In this document: positions 46,501 to 57,265 of the stretch, one piece after another
Numbering within the stretch: position 1 is the first letter of the stretch
Layout of the letters: each line of letters starts with the position of its first letter
From: Aureococcus anophagefferens
Taxonomy: Eukaryota; Sar; Pelagophyceae; Pelagomonadales; Pelagomonadaceae
Length of the DNA: 64,000 nt
Assembly: GCF_000186865.1 (NCBI RefSeq)
Contig: NW_008705563.1
Location: forward strand, 1,461,449-1,525,448
Reading direction: 5' to 3'
Program-made: the position numbers and the translations under genes
Notes under the pieces: model-generated
Database searches by the model: none
What the model saw: only the letters and a program-made list of their open reading frames with translations
Told to the model about the DNA's origin: nothing

Positions 46501-49500
46501 GGCGCCCGTCGCGTTGCGCGAGAGGCGCCGGGCCGCGACGGCGACGTTCTTCGACGCCGCCTCGATGGCATCCTCGCCCGCGACGGCCCCGACGAGGCTC
46601 GCGGCGCCGACGGCGTCGGCGACGGCCGCGGCGTCGCCGCGCTTGTCGCCGCCGTCGTCGAGCCGCCGCCGCCGCGCGTAGAGGCCCGAGTCGAGGACGT
46701 CGGAGACCGCGGCGACGACGGAGCCGGCGCTCGTCGGCGCGAAGCCGACGTCCCCCGAGGCGACGGCGAGGTCGAGCGCCGCCGCGAGCGCGCTCGCCGC
46801 GTCGTCCGCCGCGAGCGCGGCGGCGTCGCGCGTCGCCGCCGCGAGCGCGGCCGCGGCCTGCTCGACGAGGGGCGGCTCGCCGTCGATGGCCGCGACGACG
46901 CCCGCGACGGCGCCCACGAGCGCGCCGGACACGGCGCCGGCGCCGGCGAGCGACGCGGCGGCGACGACGGCGCGGCACGCGGCCTCGGGCGCGGCGAGCG
47001 CCGCGGCCTCGGCGAGGAGCCGGTCCGTGGCGTTTTGCAGGGCGCCACCGCCGTCGAGGGCCGCGACGTCGACGGCGTGGGACGCCTCGCCCGCGCCGCC
47101 GAGCGCGTCGACGGCGGCGGCGACGACGGCGACGCGGCCCGCCGGGAGCGCCGCGGCCGCGAGCGCCGCGCTCGCCGTCGCCGCGCGGAGCGTCGTCCGC
47201 GCGCCGTCCACTTCCGCGTAGAACGCGTAGGCCAGCGGCGGGTCCTCCGTCGCCCAGAGGCTCGTGGACGCGTCGAAGGCCGTCTCCAGCGCGACGCCCG
47301 AGGCCGGCGCGACGGCGACGACGCCGCTCGTCGGCGGCGCGGCGGCGACGAACGCGACGGCCGCGGACCCCGTCGCGCCGGCGGCGGTCGCCGAGAGCGC
47401 GAAGCGGTAGGCCGCGCCGGCGACGAGGCTCCCCGCGGGGAGCGCGAGGTCGTGGCTCGCGGCGTCGAAATACGACGCCGCGAGGCGCGTCGTCGCCCAG
47501 CCGCCGGGGCCCCGGCCGCCGGCGAGCGCGCCGGAGACGAGGGCCCAGGTCGCGTCGAACGCGCCCGCGGCCTCCGCGGACCCCGCGAGCACGACGCGCG
47601 CCGACGACGCGACGCGCGGCGCGGGCGCGGCCGCGGCCACCGCGGGCGGGTCGTCGGCGACGGCTGTATAAGTTGCGCGCGCCGCCGCGGCGCGGCCGTC
47701 GGCCGCCGAGACGACGACGGCGAACGCGTACGTCCCCGGCGGGAGCGCGCCCGGCGGCACGACGACGGTCTCGTTCGCGGGGAGCGCGAGGCCGCAGGCG
47801 CCGCAGGTCCAGTTGAAGGCGAGGCCCGCGGCGGCGCCCGCCGCGCGCTCGACGTCGCCGTCGCGGCTCGCCGCCGCGGACGCGACGAAGCCGCGCGCGG
47901 CGGAGACGACGCGGTCGCCGCCGGCGATGTCCGCGACGACGGCGGACCGCGGCACGGAGATCGCGACGACCGCGGACGCCGTCGCCGCCGCGAGGGCGTC
48001 GCGCGCCGTCACCGCGAGCGCGTAGGTCGCGCCCGCGTCGAGCGCGTAGGCCGGCAGAGGAAGCGGCGCGCGTCGCGCGACGTCGACGCGAGGCCCGTGT
48101 CGTCGCCGGCGGCGTCGCGGAGCGTCCACGCGTAGGTCACGCCCCGCTCCGCGACGGCGCGGCCGTCGCAGGCCGTCGCGATGGCCGCCGCGGCGACGTC
48201 GAGGCCCTCGGCGCGCGGCGCGACGACGTCGACGCCGCCCGCGACGGCGAGCGTCGGGGCCTCGTCGGCGGTGAGCGCGACGGGGAAGGCCGCGGACGCG
48301 GCCGTCGCGCCGAGGAAGTTCGTCAGCGTCGCGACGACGTCGACGAACGCGACGCCCGCGGCCGCGAGGGCCTCGAGGTCCGCCGCCTCGAGGCGGAAGA
48401 GCCCGTCGCCGGCCTCGGTCGCGCGCGCGGCGGCCGCGGCGAGCGCCGGCGCGGGCGCCGCCGGCCGCGGCGCCGCGGTCCAGTTGTAGGCCGCGAAGGG
48501 CCGCCCGCCGCTGCCCAGGGATTCCAGCGCGGAGAGCTCGAGGCCCCCGCAGACCGACGCCGTCGACGGCCCGGAGACGACGGCCGCGGGCGCGGCGGCC
48601 GCCGCGGGCGCGGCGGCTTCCACCGTCGCGGTCGCGGCGGGCTCGTAGCACTCGCAGCGGACTCCGGCGCAGGCGCGCCGCAGGACGCCGCCGCGGAGCG
48701 CCACGGCGCCGCCGGGTAGGACCGCGGCGTCGGCGACGGCCGCCGCGAGCGTCGCGGCGTCGGTCCACGCGCAGGCCGCGGCGCCGGCGCCGGCGAAGTC
48801 GACGACGTCCGCGCAGGGCACCGCGGCGCCGGCGACGGCGCCGGCGAGGTCCGTCGGCGCGTCGAAGGACACCGTCAGCGTCGCGCCCGAGGACGAGAAG
48901 GCGCGGCGCCGGCGGCGCCGGGAGGCCCTCGACGCCGTCGCAGGGCCCGAGCGTCGGCGCCGCGGTCGTCGGGGCCGGCGTGGGTTCCGAGGTCGCGCTC
49001 GGCCGGGCGACGGCGCGCGGCTGGGCGCGGGCGCGGGCGCGAAAGAGGGCGCCGGCGACGGCTCGGGTCGCGGCAGCGCGCTCGGCGACGCGGAGGGATT
49101 CGCGCTGGGATTCGCGGGAGCGTCCGGGTCGTCGGCGTCGCCGCAGTCGTTCTCGTACCAGGCGACCGTGTCGTCGTTCTCGGACGCCGACAACGCGTCG
49201 ATGTCGCCGTCGCCGTCGACGTCGATGGCGTAGACGGAGCGAGCAGCGTTCGCCGAGTCGGTGATGACGCGCTTGGTGAAGGACTCGGAACCGTCGTTCT
49301 CGTACCACGCGATCGTGTCGTCGGTGTGGGACGCCGACAGCGCGTCGACGTCGCCGTCGCCGTCGACGTCGATCGCGTAGACGGAGCGGGCGCTGTCCGC
49401 CGAGTCGGCGATGACGCGCTGAGTGAAGGACTGCGACGCGTCGTTCTCGTACCACGCGACCACGTGGTCGTAAACGGAAGCCGACAGCGCATCCACGTCA

Positions 49501-52500
49501 CCGTCCCCGTCGACGTCGATCGCGAAGACGGCGCGGGGGTTGTTGGGTGTGCCGACGACGCGCTCGGTGAAGGACTGCGACCCGTCGTTCTCGTACCACG
49601 CGACCGTGTTATCGGTAGCGGACGCGGACAGCGCGTCCACGTCGCCGTCGCCGTCGACGTCGATGGCGAAGACGGAGAAGACGTAGTATGCCGTGCTAGA
49701 GATGATGCGCTCCGTAGAGAGCCGGGACCCGTCGTTCTCGTACCACGAGACCGTGTCGTCTTGGGCGGACGCCGAGAGCACGTCCACGTCGCCGTCGCCG
49801 TCGACGTCGATCGCGAAGACAGAGAGGGCGTTATCAGCCAGATTCGTGATGATGCACAATGTGAAGGACTCGGATCCGTCGTTCTCGTACCACGCGACGG
49901 TGTCGTCTCCGTAGGAGGCCGACAGCGCGTCAACGTCGCCGTCGCCGTCCACGTCGATCGCAAAGACGGAGTGGGCCTCATCCGCCGAGTTGGTGATGAC
50001 GCGCTGAGTGAAGGACTGGGACCCGTCGTTCTCGTACCACGCGACCGTGTCGTCTTGATGGACCGCGGACAGCGCGTCGACGTCGCCGTCGCCGTCGACG
50101 TCGATCGCGAAGACGGAATTCGCTTCCCCCGCGAGCGTCGTGATGATTCGCTCGGCGAAGGATACGCTGGCGCAGTTGTTGGTGGGCCGCGGCGTCGGCG
50201 CGTGCGCGGCGCAGTCGTTCTCGTACCACGCGACCGTGTCGTCGTCGATCGACGCCGAGAGGACGTCGACGTCGCCGTCGCCGTCGACGTCGATCGCGAA
50301 GACGCAGATGGCGCCGTTCGCGAGCGTCGTGATGACGCGCTGCGTGAAGGACTGGGACCCGTCGTTCTCGTACCACGCGACCGTGTCGTCGTAGACGGAC
50401 GCCGACAGCACGTCGACGTCGCCGTCGCCGTCGAGGTCGATCGCAAAGACGCCGAGAGCGGCGTCCGCGAGCGTCGTGATGACGCGCTCGGCGAAGGACT
50501 GGGACCCGTCGTTCTCGTACCACGCGACCGTGTCGTCGTTGAAAGACGCGGAGAGCGCGTCGACGTCGCCGTCGCCGTCGACGTCGATCGCGAAGACAGA
50601 GCGGGCGCTGTCCGCCGCGTCAGTGATGACGCGCTCCGTGAAGGACTGGGACCCGTCGTTCTCGTACCACGCGACCGTGTCGTCGTAGACGGACGCCGAC
50701 AGCACGTCGACGTCGCCGTCGCCGTCGACGTCGATCGCGAAGATGGAGGAGACGCCGTCCGCCGTGCTAGAGATGATGCGCTCCGTGAAGGACTGGGACC
50801 CGTCGTTCTCGTGCCACGCGACCGTGTCGTCGTTCATCGACGCCGACAGCACGTCGACATCGCCGTCGCCGTCGACGTCGATCGCGAAGACGGAGGAGGC
50901 AAAGTCCGCCGCGTCGGCAACGATGTGATCCGTGAAGGACTGGGACCCGTCGTTCTCGAACCACTCGATCGTGTCGTCGCTTACGGAGGTCGATTCGTCC
51001 GGCGCCAGCACATCGACGTCGCCGTCGCCGTCGACGTCGATCGCGAAGACGAACGTGGCTTCGTCCGCCGTGTCGGAGATGATGCGCTCCGTGAAGGACT
51101 GGGACCCGTCGTTCTCGTACCACGCGACCGTGTCGTCGATGTAGGAGGCCGATAGGACGTCGACGTCGCCGTCGCCGTCGGCGTCGATCGCGAAGACGAA
51201 GATGGCGTAGTCCGCCGTGTCGGTGATGACGTGCTCCGTGAAGGACTGGGACCCGTCGTTCTCGTACCACGCGACGGTGTCGTCTTCGTAGGACGCCGAC
51301 AGCACGTCTACGTCGCCGTCGCCGTCGACGTCGATCGCGAAGACGGTGGCGACGCCGTCCGCCTTGCTAGAGAGGACGCTCGTGGTGAAGGTCCGCGCCG
51401 AGGAGAAGCCAAACGAAGACCAGAAGTTGTCGTACCAGGCGACCGTGTCGTCCTCTCTGGAGCCCGAAAGCACGTCGACGTCGCCGTCGCCGTCGACGTC
51501 GATCGCGAAGACGGAGTCGGCGCCGTCCGCCGTGTTAGAGATGACGGTCTCCGTGAACGAGACGACGCCGTCGGAGCACCCGTCGCACCCGTGGTCGTAC
51601 CAAGCGACCACGTGCGCGTTGTAGTCCGCGGAGAGGACGTCCATGTCGCCGTCGCCGTCGACGTCGGCCGCGTAGACGGATTGGACGTAGGAGGCGTCTG
51701 TCGTGATGCCGTGCGTCGCGAACGCCTCGGATCCGTCGTTCTCGTACCAGGAGACCATGTTGTTCCACGCCGAGAGCGCGTCGACGTCGCCGTCGCTGTC
51801 CACGTCGATGGCGAAGACGGACGTGGCCTTGTCTGCGAGCGTCTCGATGATGTGTTTTGTGAAAGACTGGGACCCGTCGTTCTCGTACCACGCGACGGTG
51901 TCGTCTTCGTAGGACGCCGAGAGCGCGTCGACGTCGCCGTCGCCGTCGAGGTCGATCGCGTAGGCGAAGACGGAGATGGTTGCGGCGTCCGCGAGCGTCG
52001 TGATAACGCGCTCCGTGAAGGACTGCGACCCGTCGTTCTCGTACCACGCGACCGTGTCGTCATATTTGGACGCGGACAGCGCGTCGACGTCGCCGTCGCC
52101 GTCGACGTCGATGGCGTAGACTGAGCAGGCACCGTTCGCCAGCGCCGTGATGACGCGCTTCGTGAAGCCCTGGGAGCCGTCGTTCTCGTACCACGCGACC
52201 GTGTCGTCGGTGACGGACGCGGAGAGCGGGTCCACGTCGCCGTCGCCGTCGACGTCGATCGCATAGACGGAGTGGGCGGTGCCCGCCGAGTCCGTGATGA
52301 CGTGCTCCGTAAAGAGCTGGGAGCCGTCGTTCTCGTACCACGCGACCGTGTCGAGGGCGGATGCTGACAGCGCGTCGACGTCGCCGTCGCCGTCGACGTC
52401 GATCGCGAAGACGTCGTCGAACCTCGAGCTGCCGCTGCCAGCGATGAGGTTCGGCTCGCTAAAGCCGGGCGACATCGACCCGTCGTTCTGGTGCCAGAAC

Positions 52501-52697
52501 ACTTTGGAGATGATGGACTCCCTGTCGTACTGGGATGCCGAGACGACGTCGACGCTGCCGTCGCCATCGAGGTCGATGGCGAAGGCGTCCGTCGCCGTGT
52601 CGACGTCGCCCACTACAATTCGCGTAAAGTCGCCGCAGCTGCCCCGCGCCGGAGCTGCGAGCCAGCCCAGGAGGATCATGAGCCGGCGGCAGCGCAT
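43524..52697 (-). CDS. Giant VCBS/FG-GAP repeat, REJ-like, multi-pass membrane protein (apparent frameshifts)
   Basis: About 2990 aa over two exons, 52697-45069 and 44869-43524, separated by introner copy 2. A signal peptide (MILLGWLAAPARG) is followed by 23 VCBS/FG-GAP-like repeats of about 48 aa, each with a DxDGDGDxD calcium loop (49160-52600). A Pro/Ser-rich linker (PSPAPSFAPAPAPS) leads to a Cys-containing region and a REJ/PKD-like ectodomain, then a membrane helix (VMLVALAALFAACVVAAAL, about 45850), a Cys-rich loop and further helices. After the introner intron come a charged segment and about five more membrane helices (LFLLELCLTFVLFYGVIETL; AIFLISFVIVL; GVIPRLVLVLLSLFFVFVAL). Three apparent single-base frame changes lie near 49005, 48905 and 48070. 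Likely a polycystin-like surface protein. Confidence 0.65.
44870..45072 (-). mobile_element. Introner element copy 2 (203 bp), forming an intron
   Basis: Same length and orientation as copy 1, no indels between them. Terminal inverted repeats start CTGTGTGGAAA at both ends (11 bp perfect, then one mismatch). The flanking 8-mers are gcggtcgc (44862-44869) and cctgtcgc (45073-45080), 6 of 8 identical, read as a decayed target duplication. On the minus strand the donor is GTGGAA at 45068 and the acceptor CCACACAG ends at 44870; both exons are then phase 1 and the host frame continues (ARDRLC joined to DRAEIDGE). The most conserved inner stretch between copies is around 44970-45015. Confidence 0.9.
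49160..52600 (-). repeat. 23-unit coding tandem repeat (VCBS/FG-GAP)
   Basis: Period about 145-150 bp. Each unit encodes a consensus near FAIDVDGDGDVDALSAS, then DDTVAWYENDGSQSFT and ERVIT. Units 1, 6, 7, 8 and 11 are the most divergent; units 9-22 are the most alike, suggesting recent unequal exchange. The Asp residues form EF-hand-like calcium loops of a beta-propeller. Confidence 0.92.
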
Positions 52698-52903
52698 GGC
52701 TAGAGGGCTGCACGGCCTTGTTCAGCTAGTTGAGGGAGAGAGCTGCCCGCCCATCGGATTCCGGTATGGGGTCAAACATGCACGCGCCGAGATGGTGCCG
52801 CGATACAGCTGTAGTGCGCGATCGCCTCTCGCTGCCCGCCGCGCGCCTCGTTGACGGGCCTCTCGCAGTTCTCTCGCGCGCTGCATCCGCCGGCGACGCA
52901 CCC
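52698..52903. promoter_or_regulatory. Shared upstream region of a divergent gene pair
   Basis: 206 bp between the giant surface-protein gene (-) and the CD2BP2-like gene (+). The sequence is somewhat less GC-rich; no clear motif. Confidence 0.3.
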
Positions 52904-53126
52904 ATGGAGCCAGAGGTGCAGCTACCTCTAGCCAAAGACGGAACGGTCTGCGTCTGCTTCGAGTGCGGCGAGCCGGGCCACTTCGGGCGCGACTGCCCCG
53001 TGCGGCTCGCCAACGGCGGGCGCCGCGGCAGGGCGCCGAAGCGCAAGCGCGTGCGCTTCGACGAGGAGGACGACGACGAGGACCCGCTGGCGAGCGGCGG
53101 CTGGTCGCGGCCCCGGCCGCCGCGCG

Positions 53127-53162
<36 letters not shown>

Positions 53163-54103
53163 CGCGGCCGTTCGACGACGGCGACGACGACGGCGACGAC
53201 AACGTGGGCGACCGCGCGGGCGGCGACGAGGACGACGACGACGAGGACGACGACGACGAGGACGAGGCGCCCGTGCGGCGCATGACGGAGGAGGCCGTGG
53301 GCGAGGAGGACGACACGGGCGAGCGGTTCAACGAGGTCGGCGAGCGCATCGAGCCGTTCAACCTGCGGAGCGAGCGCGAGAACGACGGCTTCTTCGACGC
53401 GAACGGCAACTTCGTGTGGAAGAAGGGCGACGAGGAGCCCGACGAGTGGCTCGCGCAGATGGACGAGGCGACCATGGAGGCGGCCATCGGCGCGGCGGCG
53501 CGCCGCGCGGCCGACGACGACGGCGACGACGACGGCGGCGAGGACCCCGCGCTCATGGGCGACGACCGGAAGCGCGCGGTCGCCGCCGAGCTCGCGGCGC
53601 TCCTGGAGCCCGGCGAGAAGGTCGCCGGGGGCGTGCGGCGCCTGGGGCGCGCGCTCAAGGCCAAGGGCGCCGGCGCCGCGGAGGCCTTCGAGACGCTGAG
53701 CGGCCTCGCGGACGCGCTCGTGTCCGCGGGCCGCGCGGCGGTCTACGACGAGACGCGCGAGGACCTCGAGCGGTTCGCGGCGCCGCCGCGGGCCCTCGCG
53801 CCGGCCGGCGACGACCGCGCGTGGGAGTACCGCGCGACGGACGGCGGAGTCTACGGCCCCTACGACACGCAGACGATCCTCGACTGGCGGAGCGGCGGCT
53901 TCTTCACGGGCGACAGCGCCGTGCCCATGCGCGAGGTCGCCAGGGCCCCGGCGCCCAAGCCCGCGGCGGCCGCGGACGACCTCGCCGCGGACCTCGAGGA
54001 CTCCGACGACGACGACGCGCCGCCGCCGGAGAACCCGAACCGGTGGGTCCACTCCGACGACATCGACTTCCTCGGGGACGGCGTCGAGAGCCCCCTGCCG
54101 TAA
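52904..54103 (+). CDS. CD2BP2: CD2BP2/Lin1 (U5-52K) GYF-domain splicing factor with zinc knuckle
   Basis: 399 aa. Residues about 18-31 form a CCHC zinc knuckle (CFECGEPGHFGRDCP). A very acidic region follows (residues about 60-125), then the Lin1/CD2BP2 signature (IEPFNLRSERENDGFFDANG, WKKGDEEPDEWLAQMDE). The C-terminal GYF domain is at about residues 305-345 (WEYRATDGGVYGPYDTQTIL, then WRSGGFF). In animals and yeast this protein binds Prp6/Prp8-containing U5 snRNP and Pro-rich ligands through GYF. The CCHC knuckle is not part of the human protein. ATG 52904 gives a compact start just before the knuckle. Confidence 0.88.
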
Positions 54104-54135
54104 CTCGTAGCTCGGGGCGGTGTGTACCGGGGGCC

Positions 54136-55080
54136 CTACGCGAGCGCGGCGCGCTCCGCGTCGACGGCCCGCGCGTAGCCGAGGCCCGCGGACTCGTCGA
54201 GCAGGGCCAGCAGCGTCGCCGCGGTCTCCGCGTTGGCGTCGAGGGCGGCGGCGGCCGTCGCCGCGAGCGGGTCCGGCGACGCCGCGAGCTTCTCGCGGAT
54301 CTCGGGCAGCGTCGCCGCGGAGAAGCACGCCTCCGCGAGCTCGAGGAAGGCGTCGGCGTCGCGGGCGCAGGCGTCGTCGAGGAAGGGCGCCGACGCCGCG
54401 GCGCGCGCGTCGGCCACGGCCTCGAGCGCGCCGCGCGCGTCGGCCGCGGCGGCCGCGCCGGCCGCGGCGTGCGCGAGCTCCGCGGCGAGGCCGTCGAGGC
54501 AGTGGGACGTGACGACGTGGCTCGCGAGGCCCGCCGCGACGAGCGCCCGGCCGCGCACGGGCAGGCCGCTCACGAGCGCCGCGCGGCCCGCGGCGCCGCC
54601 GCGCGAGAGCTTGTACGCGGCGCCGCCGCCGCCGGGCGCGACGCCCGCGGCGCGCGCCGCCGCCCCCAGCGGCGGCACGAAGACGGCGCCGTCGGACGCG
54701 ACGGCGAGGCCGTTGAGGCACAGCGCCGCGGCGCCGGGCAGGAGCAGGCCGTCGACGAGCGGCGCGACCGGCACCGCGGAGCCCGCGACGGCTTTGCAGA
54801 GCCGCGCGGTCGCGCGCGCGTCGGCGGCGGCGAACTGGCCGAAGTAGCCCTCGACGACGACGGCCTTGACGAGCCGGTTCGCGTTCCACTGCTCCACGAG
54901 CGCCGCGAGCTCCTCGCAGGCCCCGGGCGCGGCCCAGGTCGCCTCCTCGAGGACGACGCAGCGCGTGTCGACCCGCTCGCGCACCTCGACGACGGTTGAG
55001 GGGACCTCCTGCCGCACCTGGGCGAGCCGCGCCGCGCGCCGCTCGGCGACGCTGCCCAGGAGGCGTCGCGCTGCTCGCAT
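54136..55080 (-). CDS. HIBCH-like crotonase-fold protein, active-site residues missing
   Basis: 314 aa with an Arg-rich N-terminus (MRAARRLLGSVAERRAARLA) typical of a mitochondrial presequence. The crotonase fold is recognisable: an N-terminal strand around VVVEGYFGQF, a central PVAPLVDGLLLPGAAALCLN, the GVAPGGGGAAYKLSRGG turn and RGRALVAAGLASHVV. The C-terminal CFSAATLPEIREKLAAS is specific to 3-hydroxyisobutyryl-CoA hydrolase-like proteins. The FCAGGD oxyanion motif and the MPE catalytic Glu are replaced (FAAAD, VPP), so valine-catabolic hydrolase activity is doubtful. Family length is about 380 aa, so this is shorter. Its stop is 32 bp from that of the CD2BP2-like gene. Confidence 0.7.
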   Translation of the reverse strand: MRAARRLLGSVAERRAARLAQVRQEVPSTVVEVRERVDTRCVVLEEATWAAPGACEELAALVEQWNANRLVKAVVVEGYFGQFAAADARATARLCKAVAGSAVPVAPLVDGLLLPGAAALCLNGLAVASDGAVFVPPLGAAARAAGVAPGGGGAAYKLSRGGAAGRAALVSGLPVRGRALVAAGLASHVVTSHCLDGLAAELAHAAAGAAAAADARGALEAVADARAAASAPFLDDACARDADAFLELAEACFSAATLPEIREKLAASPDPLAATAAAALDANAETAATLLALLDESAGLGYARAVDAERAALA

Positions 55081-55289
55081 GTCGTGCTGCTCGTCGCTTG
55101 CGGTGCTGCGCGGCAGCTCGATCGAGCTGTTCTCGTTCGCCGGGCCTCGCAAAGGGCGGCGGCGACGCGCGTCGTCGACGCCCTGGTCGACGCCGTCGTC
55201 TACAGGACTCGTCGTCACCACCTCCTCACCCCACATCGTCGCCGTTGGGAGGACTTCGAAGAATCCCCAAAAAAGGCGCGCTTACCTCC

Positions 55290-57158
55290 CTAGGCCGAGG
55301 AGATCGACGCGCACTCCCCGCCCGCGACCTCGGCCCAGAACGGCAGAGCCGGGAGGAGGTTCTTCGCGAGCATGAGGGGCCCGCCGTTCGGCGCGCAGGG
55401 CTCGAGGACGTTGTCGACGATGCAGAACGGCCGGTCGGCCCACCCGTACCTCACGCCCGTGACGTTGTCGCCGTCGAGCGTCGCCGTCGCGGACGCGAAG
55501 TTCGCGAGGCGCGTGCCGTTCTTTTCGTCGAAGGGACGCTGCGGCGCGATCGCCGCGGCGCGCCACGCGTCGCCGTAGCGGACCATGAGCGCGTCCGTCG
55601 GCGCGCCGGAGGCCGCGGCGCTCGGCCAGGCGCGGACGCCGTCGTCGCCGAGGAGCGCCTCGTCGAAGGCGAGGACGAGCGACCCGCCGTCGACGCGGCA
55701 GCCCGCGAGCGTCGGGCCCGCGCGCGGCGCCGCGTCGGGCGCGGCGCCGACGAGCGCGCGGTAGGCGAAGGCGAGGCGGTCGCCGACCCACTTCTTCGTC
55801 CGGGGGTGGATGGAGCCCATGAAGAACTTCGTGTAGGGCGTGTCGTTCGGCGAGCCGTCCTCCCTCTGGCACGCGTAGGGCGCGTCCGGCTCGTGGCATC
55901 GCGCCTCGGAGCCGCTCCAGGGGTCGCCGACGTCGTGGCCCGCGGCGACGAAGGTGCGCGCGTGGGCCTTGACCGCGGCCTGGGCGTGGCGGAAGGCGCC
56001 CATGGACCGCGAGAAGCCCTCGGACGTGCCGCCCGCGAGCTCGACGACGCCGAAGGGCAGCGTCGCGTCGCCCCAGGCCTCGCGCCAGCTCGTCACGAGG
56101 CGCGAGACGAGGCAGGCGTAGCCCGTGCGCTCCTCGAGGACGCCGCAGGCCCCGGGGCCGTTCTCGGCGCCGCCGTCGTCCGCGCACTGGAACAGGTTGT
56201 TCTCGCCCTGGTACCAGAGCACGCCGGCGAGGGAGTAGTTGACCCAGGGCCGGACCATGCCGTTGTACAGGGCCCCGTTCGCGTAGTCCTTGCGCTGGTA
56301 GGGCGGCCCGCCCGTGGTGTTCAGGCAGCCGGCCGATGCGTCGTAGAGCGTGGCGTTGGGCAGCCACATCTCCGCGATCGTGCCGCCCCAGGAGCTGTGC
56401 ACGAGGCCGAGGGGCGCCGGGGCGCGGCCCGCGGCGCGCTCGACATCCGTGAGCGCCGCGGCGAAGAACCAGCACATGGCGGACATCTGCGCGACCGTGT
56501 TGTCGACGTCCTCGGCGCCGCCCGTCGCGCGCAGCCACCCGCCCTCGGGGAACCCGCCCGCGGGGTCGTAGGCCGGCGGCGGCGGCGCGAGGTAGCTCGC
56601 GGCGCCGTCGCTGATGTTGAGCCGCGTCTGCGTGCGCATGCGCACGTGGTCGTAGCGCCCCGCGCGCACGTCCGCGTACGTCTCGTTGCGCTCGAGCGCG
56701 AAGTTCATCACGAGCCACGCGTTCGACTGCCCCGAGCAGAAGAAGACGTCCCCGAAGGTCACGTTGGCGATGATCGTCGCGTCGGCGCCGTAGGCCGCGC
56801 GGATCGAGAAGTCGCCGCCGGCGTCGCGGGGTTTCAGCTCGACGCGCCACGCGTCCGCGTCGCCGCCGAGCGCCGCGACGGGCGACGCGTAGGTCTCGGT
56901 CTTTCCCGTTTGATCCGTCACGGTCACGGCCACGACGTCCGCGGACGCCTTCGCCACGCTCCCGTAGACGGCGACGGCGACGCCGCGCTGCAGCACCGCG
57001 CCGTCGGAGAAGACGCCGGAAAACTGGACGCCGGGAGCGGCCGCGGGCGTGCGCTTGTCGCGCGCGTCGATGTAGGCGTCGGTCAGGGCGAAGGGGTCGG
57101 GCGCCGCGAAGGTCGCCGGGAGCGCGAACAGCGCGAGCAAGGGCTTGAATACCATCAT
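55290..57158 (-). CDS. SIAE: Sialate O-acetylesterase-like secreted esterase
   Basis: 622 aa. A signal peptide (MMVFKPLLALFALPATFA) is followed by a beta-sandwich region and an SGNH/GDSL-like hydrolase domain. The catalytic Ser is in FCSGQSN (about residue 140), and GLVHSSWGGT, LWYQGEN and the His in MGSIHPRTKKW complete the family pattern. Several sequons are present. SIAE removes O-acetyl groups from sialic acids; in algae the substrate may be another acetylated glycan. The usual Met after GQSN is Ala. Full length compared with the about 520-aa human enzyme. Confidence 0.87.
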   Translation of the reverse strand: MMVFKPLLALFALPATFAAPDPFALTDAYIDARDKRTPAAAPGVQFSGVFSDGAVLQRGVAVAVYGSVAKASADVVAVTVTDQTGKTETYASPVAALGGDADAWRVELKPRDAGGDFSIRAAYGADATIIANVTFGDVFFCSGQSNAWLVMNFALERNETYADVRAGRYDHVRMRTQTRLNISDGAASYLAPPPPAYDPAGGFPEGGWLRATGGAEDVDNTVAQMSAMCWFFAAALTDVERAAGRAPAPLGLVHSSWGGTIAEMWLPNATLYDASAGCLNTTGGPPYQRKDYANGALYNGMVRPWVNYSLAGVLWYQGENNLFQCADDGGAENGPGACGVLEERTGYACLVSRLVTSWREAWGDATLPFGVVELAGGTSEGFSRSMGAFRHAQAAVKAHARTFVAAGHDVGDPWSGSEARCHEPDAPYACQREDGSPNDTPYTKFFMGSIHPRTKKWVGDRLAFAYRALVGAAPDAAPRAGPTLAGCRVDGGSLVLAFDEALLGDDGVRAWPSAAASGAPTDALMVRYGDAWRAAAIAPQRPFDEKNGTRLANFASATATLDGDNVTGVRYGWADRPFCIVDNVLEPCAPNGGPLMLAKNLLPALPFWAEVAGGECASISSA

Positions 57159-57265
57159 GCCGAACGCGAGGAAGAATTTGTGGCAGCCTTCAGCGAGCGG
57201 ATGGTGCCGTCGAAGGTTAAGGCTGGCGGCAGACTAGTCCGCGCCTCCCCCCAAAAAAACGCACG

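Noticed and set aside
49326..52124. Plus-strand open frames opposite the VCBS array
   Set aside because: They mirror the repeat unit; absence of stops follows from the repeated codons, not from selection.
49160..52600. CRISPR array or satellite DNA
   Set aside because: Units are about 147 bp, coding, without spacers, and encode a known calcium-loop repeat.
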